DNA from: Armillaria gallica
Taxonomy: Eukaryota; Basidiomycota; Agaricomycetes; Agaricales; Physalacriaceae
Assembly: GCA_037576215.1 (NCBI GenBank)
Contig: JBANDB010000012.1
Location: 1,736,001 to 1,800,000 of the forward strand
Direction: 5' to 3'
Length of the DNA: 64,000 nucleotides
Of the stretch, positions 11,098-23,100 are shown piece by piece. The notes under the pieces were generated by a model. The model searched no databases, was not told the DNA's origin, and was given only the letters and a program-made list of their open reading frames with translations. The translations under genes were made by a program, and so were the position numbers. How positions within the stretch are numbered: the first letter of the stretch is position 1; the number at the start of each line of letters is the position of its first letter.

Positions 11098-13576
11098 TCA
11101 CAGGTAACACGAATACCGCTCATCCAAGGGACCCTTCCACCCAACTGAATTTATTTCAGAACGCGAACCAAGCATTAAAAGTAACAAAGAAAAGCTTACC
11201 ACACATCCAACAATCCAACAAATGAAACGGATCGCTTGATGTTTGAGTTAATATGACAATTCGCGGGCGGTATGTGTATCACCCACTATTTCTCCTTTAT
11301 TTGGACCAGCCGAGCGTAATTGGCTCCCCAAAAGGCCTCTGTGATTGTACTGGCATGGGTAAAAAGTATCTGAAGAAAGAGAGAATGTACCTTCATGGTT
11401 GGGCTCATATACATCGCATTCATTCTATAGTAACGCACTCATGAGGAGAGGAGAGATGACGCAGCAAACGTCACTCACGAGGTAGGCACCGGAATTTGGC
11501 GAAAAGTCTCTCAGCCACTGGGTGACCGCACCCACGGAATCATATTGCGTTTTCAAATCTTCAGCCGTAGAATTCCAGCTAAACGTGATTGAAGATGACA
11601 TCTGTTCGCATGAGAGTTAAATAACAGCAAATCGCAAGAAAACATTACGCACATGCCACAGCGCATTTCGCCATGCAGGAGTAACGCTGGTAGACCCTTC
11701 AGTATGATTGTACAAGAATGGTGTTCCAACCACTCGGATATAAGGGTTAATCGAGAACTGCTGTACCATCCTAGTCAGAATATCAAGTAACCCAGCCTTG
11801 CCACTATCAGTGGCAAACTTTTCGGCTGGTATCAAACGGCTTCCGAGAGTGGTCTCTACACCGACGCCCTGGAAATGAGTCAATGGGTGTCATGCCAAAA
11901 ATACGGAGTCATCAACTCGCAGCTTCAGCGGATAAAACATATTTGGTGAAGAATGCTAGCCAAGACGGAATTTCTTCTACTGTGGCGGTCCCGTTCTGCG
12001 CGAGAGCGTAATCGATGATGGGCTGAACAGATACTCGGGATTCCTCCAGAGTCAGTAGAGGATTGACATTGATTATGCCATTAGACTATGGAAGCGGGAT
12101 AAGCGATGTTGCAGAGCAGCTTCAAACGTACCCTCATATGACCACCCCACCCTTCAGTTCCCCACCTGTACGTATGATCCACAAGGAGTTTCAGAAAAGG
12201 CACACCATTCACAGTTGTTTGCGGGAAAGATATCGCGGCACTAGTCTTCCATCAATGTCAAAAACCAATCCAAAGCAGAATGCTCACACTACAAGACTCA
12301 TCCGTGGTTCCACACGCATGGAAGACTCGAGAATGACACCAAAAGTCGATCCACCTCCACCCCGAAGCGCCCAGAAAAGATCGGGGTGTTGGAATTCATT
12401 TGCGACGCGGAGCTCTCCATCGGGCGTGACGATCTTGAATTGAAGCTTTGTCTACATGTCAACTGGGGCTCAAGATAAACGGTGAATAACGCACCACACG
12501 GTCTACCCCAAGGCCGTAAACAGGCGTCAGGACACTATGGCCACCTCCCTGAGCGGTGTAATCAGTTCAAGTTATTTGAAGAAGCCCTGAGTTACTCGCC
12601 ATGACCCATCCGCCGCTAGGCGCTACCGTTTGATGGTAGGCGCCAATGATGGTGACATTATTGGCGTCAGCAAACTCATAAACATCCTTGAATGGTACGC
12701 CAGCCTATAGAAAGAATTAATTTACCTTGAACATTGTTCGAGTACAGGTGCGCATACCCCCATGGTTATAGCCCCATAACTCTTGTTCCCTCCTTCTGGG
12801 ACGAAATCTGCTGAATATTTCAACTAATAACGAGGACACTAAGTTCGACGAGGCTGTAGATTGAATAAGTCGACATACACCACCGAGATTTCGGGTCTGG
12901 GAAAAGGAACGCTCGCCAGTCAACGACCCTCTGAACACATGACCCAAAAAAATGACAAACCCATAACGAAAGCGAGCCGCGTAGACTTGACCTGCCCTTG
13001 TAATCATGACCAGACGCTTTGATTGACAAGTGAACGCCTGTGGCTTTGGAAAATTCAAATGCTTTTTGAACGTCTTCAGCGCTTTGTACATCAATCTGTT
13101 CGAGACAGTTAATATAAGACTCCTGGTGATGAGAAAGAAAAGACAGACGTAATACGGAGGCACGCTTCCCTGAAGACAATCACTATCTTCGAAGGCAGCT
13201 GGGTTGCTGGTATTGGAGGGATCCAGCAGGCATCTCTCGGAGGTCTTCTGACACATCTCCCATTGCGGCTGGTCGTTTTATTGGTGATGATCGCATGCAT
13301 ATCGATCAAGCCGATTGCACTCACCAGCATATATGTGCTGAAATGTTCTGACCGGACTGTCGCGTTTGCATAAGTAGCTTGAACTTCAGCGCATTCTGTC
13401 TCGTTGGGTGCGCTCGATATCCCATTTACAGTCGAGAAGCACGAGGACGCAAAAGGAAGAGCACGATGGAGTCGTCCGTCTAGTGAGTGAGCTAAGTTCA
13501 GCCAATCCGTAGTGGTCGGTACAGCAGAGACAGGCCAGTAGAAAACGGACAAGATAAAAAGGCGTCCCAAGAACAT
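11098..13576 (-). CDS. FAD-linked oxidoreductase (BBE/PCMH type), copy 2
   Basis: Paralogue of 909-3390 with the same exon plan. The ATG at 13576 opens a signal peptide (MFLGRLFILSVFYWPVSA). Visible blocks in order: DGRLHRALPFASSCFS, QWEMCQKTSERCLLDPS, SAEDVQKAFEFSKATGVHL, SGHDYKGRSS (PCMH flavin site), DFVPEGGNKSYGAITMG, GVPFKDVYEFADANNV, GLGVDRV, IVTPDGELRVANEFQHPDLF, WALRGGGGSTFG, VNGVPFLKLLVDHTYRWG, SVTPAWRNALWHV, YDPFHLLDCWMC, GWKGPLDERYSCYL. About ten short GT-AG introns join these. I could not close the junction near 11930 in frame. Predicted secreted oxidase of unknown substrate. Confidence 0.78.
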
Positions 13577-14121
13577 TTGAGAAGGACAAGATGGATGTAA
13601 TTACTTGCGTGGATCCATCGGAGTTCGAACGTGAACTTCGTCTGAACGTCGCATGGTACAAAACAAATTTCTCCGAGGATGGATCAACTAGTCCAACTTG
13701 ATATTGCCAGGTCCCGTGCTTTTCTCCGTAGGGATGAGTATTGTGGGAACACAGTATAGGAACAGGGACAGAAGAAGGTTCATTGCAATCGCCGGTTACT
13801 TCTGACGGGATCCCCGTGACGGTTCTTGGATGGGTCTTCCTTGATGAGTATCTAGTGAAATACGATTATTGAGGCCTCGAGGTCACAAATTGCAACGGCG
13901 TGCTTGTACGACAATTGAACAAAGTGGATGTCCTTGGGCTCAAGTATGAGTGTTTGAGTCTACAGCGGAGATTGCAAAAACCGTGTAGGACGAAGAATAG
14001 GCGTCACCTAGAACTGGGACATAATGTATCGTCCAAGGTTTGTAAGATTGTGCAATGGAGGACGTGGTAAAGATAGGAAACTTTACAAATTAATTAAAAT
14101 GGTACAGCACGAAAGATCCTG

Positions 14122-15000
14122 TCACCAAAAACACCAAGAAATGTCCATCGCATCAACCTCGCCGTCATTGAGGTCCGAGTCGTCCCAAAATACCTCGGGT
14201 GTGCCTTCAAAGTGTGCCAAAGCAGCTTGCCGCTCGCATTCGTCTGCGTAGTCCTGGGGCTCTGCCATTTCGCGTTCCTCTGCTGTGAGCTCTTGCCTAG
14301 GCAAAGCCTGCGACTCCGATTCTGCAAACAAGTTCAAGTCATTCCTATTTCCCAGGCTAGAACGAGTTTACTGTACCATGTAATTCATCCTCCCAAGCGC
14401 CTAGATCCTCCATGTCCGGATCCAAGAATGAGCCAACTTCATTGGCATAAGAAAGCTGTAGACATGCTGCGTCCGACGGTTGACATGCTCTACGATGTGT
14501 TGGGGGAACTATGGAAGCAGTGAGTGATTTTCGGGTCTTCAGAGACAACCTGCGACGTACCTCGTCTTTCAAAACCTTGTCCTCTGTCTCTTCCTTGTCA
14601 TCGTCCACAGCATCTCCAAACAGGTTGTCACGGCCGGTATGTCTCTTCCAATTCACAGCACTCTCTCTCGCCATAGCCGCAAACTGAAGATAACGCGTTT
14701 GAACGCGCTGTCTCAGAGATTCCTTCCGTGACTGCCCGGGTGTGCTTGCAGCGGTTCCAAAAAGAGGTGCTGAAACGCTGACAGTCCGTCGAGGAAACCT
14801 TTTGATGCAGGCTGAGTCCCAGAGCTAGGCGTCATGGTCTTGTATAGTGATTTCCGCCGAGCCTGAACGGCGGATAGAGGCGAAGAAAACGTCGGGACCA
14901 ATGGCGACGTCGACTGACTGGCCAAGGGGGAGGACTTGATTGGTCTGTGCGATGGCGTACGCATACGCAATACCGGAGTTGAAATTGGAGAAACAAACAT
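14122..15000 (-). pseudogene. Conserved hypothetical protein, decayed (copy 2)
   Basis: Same gene as 3892-4743, starting MFVSPISTPVLRMRTPSHRP at 15000. A 1-nt loss near 14800 (in the PASK/RRTVS region) shifts the frame. The C-terminal stop after MDIS is changed to a Trp codon, extending the protein by a few residues. The first splice donor (GTACGT near 14565), missing in copy 1, is present here. The two copies have decayed independently. Confidence 0.6.
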
Positions 15001-15189
15001 TCTGAGAGGGTGGCATGCGTTAGTCAGCGTCAAAGACATTAGAAGGGCTCAGAATACCTTGACGGCCGACTGCATAATGGTTTCGGCACCGTCAAGAGAT
15101 GCCTAGTAGCTTAATGACAGGAGAACGAAGAGTGAAGTAATTCAATTTCAATTTTCCAGTCACGATAACATCCAAACACGTGATAAGCG

Positions 15190-15330
15190 CCACAATCGCG
15201 TCGGCCGTCGCGTGTTTAACAAATTTTCAATCTGAATTGTGCTTTCTTGGGTAGTCTTGGTTACCGGACTTACTGACCATGCATTCTGGTCCACGCTATT
15301 TCGTAGATTCGATAAATGTATGATGGTCCA
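15190..15330. repeat. Dispersed repeat, member 1
   Basis: About 130 bp resembling 19797-19925: both begin with ACAATCGCGTC, contain CGCGTGTTT and GATTTGAAT/AATCTGAAT-like blocks, and end near a TGGTCCA...TATTTC...AGA...GAT block. No coding potential was seen. The surrounding 15010-15420 holds nothing else I can identify. Confidence 0.5.
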
Positions 15331-15429
15331 TTATAAGTAAGCTAGAAGCTTGTCATGCGAATTTGATCCAAGGAGATTTAGTACTCTAGTTTACTGCGCC
15401 GAGATCGTGGTGGTCGCGCTTGGCATTAC

Positions 15430-15835
15430 GGTGCTGCTTGGAGACCATGACGATGGAATTCTTTTGTTCTGACTTGTTCGCTCCTCTCTCAACGGGGAGC
15501 GAGAGGAAAGGGAAGGGTGATATAAGCCGTCGATTCAGCCGTCTAGCCCTGGAAGCGGGAGCCGGTCACTCAGCATGGGATATGCCTAGTACATCGTCAT
15601 CTCCGCTGCCGGCTTATTGCGCTTCAAATTCAGGCCACCTTTTTCCCGCCGGAAAGCCGCCTGCCCTTCGACATCGCCTTCGCCGTCGCCACCGGTCTCG
15701 CAAGATAGACTCAACGATCCGTAGAAAGAACAGACATTCAATGGACAGCCTCTAGTACCCTCGCTACCTCCATGGAATTTTGGAAGGACAAGACGACTAT
15801 TGCTGTCCGCGCCGAAGAGGATATGGGGCAGAGTT
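15430..15835 (+). pseudogene. Senescence-domain gene fragment
   Basis: Corresponds to exon 2 (GKGDxS...PGSG...MGYxxSxSSSSPLPAY...SGHLFPxGKPPxLP, then PxPPWNFGRTRRLLLS) and the beginning of exon 3 (GAGGATATGGGGCAGAG) of the gene at 26337-27939. There are frameshifts and an internal deletion. It joins antisense Rab11 sequence near 15860. Confidence 0.75.
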
Positions 15836-15859
15836 CTTAACCGATGGCAGGAACAGCAA

Positions 15860-16080
15860 AGAACGGCCTATGAGTAAACCACCTTGGTAAATCTCGCTGT
15901 AGCAAATATTTTCTGTATGATATGGTTAATAAAATGGAGATTAGAGAGGAACCTACGATGTAAATTCCTGACGCCAGAGTCACTGATGAAGATAGCCTGA
16001 AACAATAAAATTGAACGTTGATTTGACCGCCGAACAGCGACAGAAAAGAATGACTTTGAAGAGATAGTCGTTGATGATGA
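15860..16080 (-). pseudogene. Rab11 5' fragment
   Basis: The minus strand matches Rab11 exon 1 end (YDYLFK, near 16065), intron 1, exon 2 (IFISDSGVR-type, near 16000) and intron 2. The P-loop GKS is destroyed. It lies head-to-head with DUF6535 copy B, repeating the 58.9-59.2 kb arrangement. Confidence 0.75.
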
Positions 16081-16484
16081 GGGGAAGGAAAAGAGTTAAG
16101 GAGGATGAAGGCTACAATTAAGTGTTTGTTGGCGGAGATTGAATGTCTTTTTGAACTCTCTGGCGATCCCAGCGCTGTACTTGATTACAACACCGCCGGA
16201 AAACGTATAAGTTCTGTTCCCTTTCTGTCTCAAGAGTCGCCAACGAATATCCGGTGAATCAAAGTCCAACTCTGCCGTATCTTTGTCTCTCCGACTTCGT
16301 ATTGACGCCCTAACGGAACATTTTTATCCCAATCATGATCAGTTAGGCGCCTCTAGTACCTTTAGGGTGCTTGCTCTAGCGCCGGAACATGTCGTAACTA
16401 TGCTGTATGCAAACGCATACAGCTCTTGTACTTCTATCTTTCTCTCCATCATCATCCTCCAGGCTTTGGCAGCTACCAAACGAT

Positions 16485-19400
16485 ATGTCAATTGCTGAAA
16501 CCGATAGAACGTCGAACTTGGATTCGGGACAGGATGGGCCCATTGTACGCCAGGATGCAAACGCCGAATCACAAGGAATTGGGGAAGGTGGGGAGCATCA
16601 ACATAATCCAGCTGAGCAGGAGGTAGAGCCGGACGAGGCCGCTGGAGGGCAAGAACAGGATGAAGCCCCCGCCTCTGCTCCGCCACCTTCTGCTAATGCA
16701 GCCAGCGCGAAGAAAATTTTCGGGACAATGAGGAGACCGAATCCTACAGTTAAGAAAGGCGTGAAAAGTTCTTCTTATTCTATGTCGTATCTCATTAATT
16801 TCTAACTAGGAAATGACGCATACAACTATGAAGAGAAATACCCAGAGGATGCCATCTACGAAGAGACAGCACCGAATGCGAGGGTTTGGAGAACTTACGA
16901 AGATGAAAGCAGGATTCACGACGCCAACATGGTCGAAGAATCCAGGGATAATGTCGACGTACTACTTGTCTTTGTAAGTGCTCACTCCCGTTTGTTTGAT
17001 ATCGACGCTAAATATGTCCAAGGCGGGTCTTTTCTCAGCGGTCGTGACGACTTTTGTCGCTCAGACATACCAAAATCTGCAGGTGGACTACGCGGCCATG
17101 TCAGCCTCTCTTCTCTATGAATCTGTCCTCGTTCAACGTGCCATCGCCAACGGTTCCTCGGCCAGCTCCATTGCCCCTTCGCCACTCAATCCCACCATTA
17201 CTTTTGTTCCCGCTACCACGGACGTCTGGGTGAATGGTCTCTGGTTCACGAGCCTATTCCTCAGTCTGACGACTGCACTCGTCGCTGTTCTTGTGAAACA
17301 GTGGCTGCACCATTATGTCGCCCTTCCTTCAGGAACACCGCGCGACCGCAGTTTTACTCGTCAATTTCGCTATGCCGGGTTTCAAGAGTGGCGTGTTCAG
17401 GTCATCATAGGACTATTCCCTGTCCTTATGCACCTTGCTCTCGCAATATTTCTTGTTGGTTTAGTGATATTCTTACAACCGCTTCGGCAAGCCCTGTCAT
17501 GGGTCATTTGCGCAGGAACCGGCCTTGTCTACACTGCGTATGTGGTAGCAACTATCCTTCCCATTCTTTTCCCTCAATGTCCCTACCGTACGCCCCTCTG
17601 TGACATTGTCTACGTTTCTCTCTGTCGTATCGTCCCGCAAGTGACATGGTACAACGAAGAGGATTCCGAGGATGAGGATAGACAATGGACAAGTTCCATC
17701 TTTCGGTATCTTCCCCGTGTACAATCACGAACTCCACAATCGCTGACGAAGATAGAGTCCAAGTTTGTGCAACAGATGTCAACAAACTTGGCGCCTGAAG
17801 CGCTGCACTGGCTCTTCTCAGTCTCTTCCAATCCCACCGTCCAAAGTGTAGTACGACAGTCCATTGGGGGACTGCCGATGGCATCAGAAGGAAAGTTTCG
17901 AGCACTTCAGGATGATACCGAAGCAGTGGATACTTTGCACCACTCTTTGCTCAGCCAATGCCTCCAGTGGAAAGATGATGCACATCGTGTGGAGCCAGTG
18001 CCAGGCACGGAACTCAGACTTGAACGTCTGCTTCGTGTTTATCCTCGCTATAGTCTTAAGGATTACCATATTTCCCCCAATACCGATTCATTCGAGCTTG
18101 CTGTTGCCATCTCATTCGAGGATAAATTGTTCGACAAAGATGGAGCGTTTGTCTCGCCAGAAGAACTTCTCATGAATATTATATCCCGGCCTGGCCCTAT
18201 TTTGAAGCTGCCACCACGTTGTTGGTTTCACCTCGCGAAGCGTGCAGCTTTGTGGGGTGCCTTTGATCCCCTGGACCCTGATAAAGATGATCACACCACT
18301 ATGTTTCCCCTTCATCTCTGCTCTGCCATCCTACATTCGTTCCACGCATCGCCGAAGGACCTAACACAGGACTTTCACTCTCCGTTGGTTCTTGATTTCA
18401 AGGATGCGTTGCCTTATTTTCGCAACAAAATCTATGACAATGTTCTTGGCATGTTTTCCGTGTTTGTCAAACATCCATCTTTGAGCGAGCCATCATTGCC
18501 CCAATCTCTGGCGGTATATGCGGCGGCTGTCGAATTCTTACTTCATAGACTTTCTCTTCCCGAGTCTAATATGTCTCATACCACCATTCGCCAGTCGTTG
18601 TCCGCTGCAGTTAAGTGGATCCGTGACCAAACATTCTCATCCCAGGAAGCTATTGCCGTCATAGCGGTGCTTGAGGATATCATTGCTCCTTGTGTCGCTT
18701 CACCGCTCAATATTGTGTCAGATTGGAGCCATTTGTGCCATTATACTATCCGAGCCTATCAGTCTTTGACTCTTGTCGCCCCTTCTGCTTGTTCTTTGTC
18801 AGGTCTTCAATCAGTGGTTGATTTTATGAAAAGTCACTGGGACCAGACTGGGACGTTCTACTACAAGTCCGACGCTGCATGCTGTGTGTTGATTAATCTC
18901 CCCGCGAAGCGCATTCCAGTTGCTTTTACTGTGTTCCATGAAAGAGAATGTCTACCGTTTCTCGGAAGCCATACCTTTCATAAAGCATCAGTTCTGATGG
19001 TTAGTGCGTACGTCGCTGGAATTTTTACCATGCAACACGGATCAGATGGCGCTGTGGATGATGCAACACTTCAGCTGCATATTGACTACCTCCATAACCC
19101 ACACAATTTTTTTACTGCGTGCTCTATCTTAGCCACACATGGTGTCCAAGTAGACCAGAGTGCCGTTTATAGGGACATCATGACACTAATGCAGCTGTGT
19201 CCGCGAGACGCTGTCTGGGAGGACTGTCGCAGGAAACTTCATGATTTGGTAGAAAATGATAGCGCTGGCGACTTTTTCAGTAAACAGCTCCGAGACGGGG
19301 TCTTCCCTATCGAGACAAGTCGCCCACTGCGGACGGAAGAAATCAAGGCCGAAAAAGACAATATCAGATACACGATACATGTTCTTGATGACTTTTTCGA

Positions 19401-19594
19401 TGGCGGAGCACATATAGCACATTCCATGGTGAGCTGACATCCTTTTCATCAGTCAAAACTTCCACTGACAAGCGATGTAGGTTCCCCCAGATTCATCGCT
19501 AGATTGGCACTCAAAAGGTCATATGCACCGCTTTTTAAGATGGCTTCTTGGTCGAAAGCCAGGTGGTGAGCCGGAAACAGGACAGCAGGTTTAG
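16485..19594 (+). CDS. DUF6535 domain membrane protein, copy B
   Basis: Exons 16485-16758, 16810-16973, 17023-19428 and 19481-19594 give about 985 aa. The N-terminus MSIAETDRTSNLDSGQDG is acidic. The DUF6535 core (AGLFSAVVTTFVAQTYQNL, DVWVNGLWFTSLFLSL, LVKQWLHHYVALPSGTP, FRYAGFQEWRVQVIIG) is well conserved, with about four membrane helices in residues 145-300. The first intron starts with GC rather than GT (16759) in the alignment-supported frame. The second is 49 nt, so it must be removed to keep frame. The C-terminus HRFLRWLLGRKPGGEPETGQQV confirms the last exon. Downstream 19595-19796 is the repeated DUF6535 3' flank. Confidence 0.85.
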
Positions 19595-19796
19595 CTGATG
19601 GATAGGAATGTTTTTCCGGGGCCGCGCTTGGTGCGATGAAGAGATAACCTGTTTTCAGCGAAGGTTTGATGCCCACTGATGACGAGTTCAATGCGAAGAG
19701 CGCAATTTACGGGGTTATAGTATCTGCATACAAAATCGGTTGTACAGAAAGCCAGTAGATATTGGACCGTTCGCACCGAAGCGTCATGAGACGCTA

Positions 19797-19925
19797 CAAT
19801 CGCGTCACGTCGCGTGTTTTCTATAATAAAGCTTGGATTTGAATCGCGCTTGCTTCTTTTTCTTCGCTAGATAGTCTCGTTTATTGGTCCAGACTATTTC
19901 CTAGACTCAATGGATTGTATTGGCA
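19797..19925. repeat. Dispersed repeat, member 2
   Basis: Partner of 15190-15330. Together with the DUF6535 3' flank it fills the gap between copy B and the amidohydrolase gene. No gene is seen in 19595-20126. Confidence 0.5.
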
Positions 19926-20126
19926 CTCACTTTACGGTCATTACGGATCGTGCCAATATTCGTCGTGGTACGGGATTTAATAAATAGAAGAAACCAGACT
20001 CAGAGAGATTGGTACTGGCTTCGCCTATACAGGCCGCGCTGGACGAGGCCAGTCATGCATAGCCTAGGTAGCATAACGGCAGATCAAGTCGTGGACGCCT
20101 CCATTAATCAAGGAGTTCTGATTGAC

Positions 20127-23100
20127 CTATTTTAAAGGATTGAATGGAGGCATTCTCTGTCTTTCCTGAACCAAGGGCCACACTTGCTCCATCGTAGACG
20201 CGTCCCAAACTCTCCCGCCACGAGCCACGTAGCTAAGCTTCCTTGACTCGCTCATAGGGCCGTTTAGGACGTCCACGTCAGCCGGGTAAACAACGAAATC
20301 AGCCAGCTTCCCAGGGCTCAGAGAACCGACGGAAGAGAATATTCCTAAAGTCTGCGCAGCATTCGATGTCGCCGCCTTATACACCTTGGAGGAATTCTAA
20401 GCGGTTCCGGGACAGTATGGGCTCGGCACATACCTCGTAATTGCTAAGCCCGCCTTGTTGAGTAAAGAACATCTCGGCATGGTAATTTAGACCCAACGGA
20501 GGCTCTCCGTGAGCGCCGATATGAGTCTTCAGTCCCATATGAACCATCTTGGCAACAGACGCCGAGGAATTGAAGAGAGCATATGCTAGATATTATGAGA
20601 GCGTTAATAACGGATGAAGCCTGGAGAGTGAACCAGACCGACATGACCGCGGTCTCGACGTTGACTCGGTCAGACCTTCCAATATATCGTGTCGTACGAA
20701 CTTTCGTAGTCTGCCGTGGGACGCGGAGATCAGAGACTGTCACCACAACGACTGGACGCTTACTTCGGATCATTTGGGACATCTTCTGTAGCCCATACAA
20801 ATTGTTCACCAAACGCCCCTCCATAATTAACGAGATGTGTAGGAGAGGCGCCTGTACCGCTCTTGGCGTACAGGATGAGAACGTCATCATACAATGTAGG
20901 AACCGGGATAGCATGCTCGACGGTTGTCATTCCTGCATAAGGCCCGTCAGCCAAGACCTCGAAAGGATGAGTCATCCTCACCATCCAAAATGTAAGTCAG
21001 ATCCCAGTCATAATTCATACCGCCTTCTGGGACACACAACATGCTCAGATTACGCGCCGCCAGTAGAAGTCGCTGCCGAGATGCACTTGAAGTAAACATC
21101 AGCTAGCCGAAAAAGCGAAAGTATTGAGAAAGTTTACCGAGAGGGCTGGTTATAATTCTTATACGACGTGCTGATCGGTCCGCCTTCAACTTTGATCCTG
21201 ATAAGAGCAGAGCGCGCTTCGTCCATATCCGCGATGTCTTGGTGATACCCAGGATCCCCCGCGCCATATATGACATCGCCAACCTGGAATATCCGGGGAC
21301 CAACGAAGTGGCCTCGTTCGACTCTGCTGCGTTCGATGAATCCATCCGCGTTGGCAGCGCTAGGGCTGGAAGTACGACGGATGAGTGAAACGCAGGAATA
21401 TGAGAAGGTAGTCATGTACATACTTGTGCAATGCCGTGACACCAAACGCTAGGAAAGTCTCCATTTCCCATGATTTGGCAGGTATGGGATTGTCAAATCC
21501 ATTCCAATGAGCATGTAAATCGAAGAATCCTGGCATAATAGTTGCTGCGAGGTATCTCTTTAGTACAACAGCTCAACAGAAGGTACACGAGTCACTGACC
21601 TCCATGCATATCGATAACAGTAGCTTCTGTAGGTATAGCAACAGAGCTCAACGCCGCGGCGGTAGTGATGACTCCTCCCCGAATGACCAATACCGCTTCA
21701 CGAATCAAGTCTTTCTCCAACTCTCCCGATTCCATCGTTAGCAGAGTAGCATTGTAAAGAACCAGGAGATCAGGTTCTGGATGCGAAATAGTACTCGCAG
21801 CATCTTTCTTCAGACGTGAAATATCAGTTGTGTGCTCAACGACGATTTCTTGGTACTCCAAGATATTTTTGACACAGTCAATGCCGAAGGTAAGATGATC
21901 CTTCCGAATTGTCGAGGCGCACTTGTGCAGTTTGGACACCTCCAGGTAGTGCAGATACGGACCTAGGTCGACAGATTAGAGATGGAGAATGACGACAAAG
22001 CGGAAGAAACTGTACATACCCAAAAGCCAGAAGATCCTTTTACCATCTTCACTCCACGTAACGTCGTGACCTCCATCCAGACTGAGTCGCACCAACCTAT
22101 CACTCGCATTGCCAGGCTTTGACCATACTTCCTCTCCTTCTTTCAGATTTTTCCCAGGAGCAAGATAAACATGGAAAAAATCAACAAAAGCGACGTTGTC
22201 CGCTATAATGTTCAACTCGTTGCCGCTTTCCCCTTTCAACTTCTTCAGCAGAGAAGTAACCCCAGAATGAGACGTCAAGGAAACGGCCATTTCCTTTGAC
22301 ATCTTTCCCGTAGCCAGAGTATAATGAGGCGGTTTTCCATCTGCGTCTGGGGTCCCAGACAGATCGATCACAAAGGACCGGTCGGACTGCTGAACGAGTA
22401 GCTCAGAACTCGATTCCAAAAAACGCATATTGATACGATCATCTACGTCGATCTCGGAGGGAATCAGCCGCAAATTGACTATATTGATTCCGTCGCGTGA
22501 AGGAGCTGTCTCGAGGTCCGCGACGTATAACCCGGGAGCGGCAGAGGCGACGGCATCCCCAGTTAGATAGTCGCCTGCGATTTTCACAAACGCAAGAACC
22601 CTGTGACGTCGATCCACCTGGCAGATAACAGGGCTCAGGTATCGACCCCGAGGTAGTCCCTTGATCTCGACTGCCCACCCGTCCTCCAAGTCCGCTAGCT
22701 CGAAGGAGGTAAATTCTGTATCGTCCCAACGGGCATGTAGAATGACAGTTCGCGCTTCGTCCCGTACGATTGACGGAGAATAGTAAGGCGTCACGCCATC
22801 GTCATGTAGTACGGGAACCTTCGTAACCCCTTTCTCACCTATTACTTGCACATACGTGACGCCGGCCGCTTGGAACACTACCTTGTCGCCAGAAAAGTCG
22901 GCACGGAGGTCTTTGAAAGCCCGAATCCTCTGGTAATCAGCAGTTTCAATGCCTACGAGGTCGATATCATCGATCTTCCTCGTCTCTGCCAGTCGCTTTT
23001 CGATATGAGCGGTGAATTGGATAACGTGTGGTGTTCCAGAAGAGACCTTTTCGCCATAAGAATTGGTTGTCAAAGGGACAGACCAGATTTTACCCGCAGC

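Larger units (their letters stand above)
10192..19536. repeat. Tandem segmental duplication, unit 2
   Basis: Starts and ends at the same point of a DUF6535 last exon as unit 1 and repeats its gene order: mutarotase remnant, antisense FAD oxidoreductase, antisense hypothetical gene, senescence and Rab11 fragments, DUF6535 gene. It is about 9.3 kb long and lacks the MITE and GH88 fragment of unit 1. Paralogous pieces are clearly diverged in nucleotide sequence, so the duplication is not very recent. Confidence 0.9.

Noticed and set aside
22439..22729. Second protein on the minus strand within the amidohydrolase exon
   Set aside because: It overlaps a well-supported exon in another frame, with no own start context or domain.
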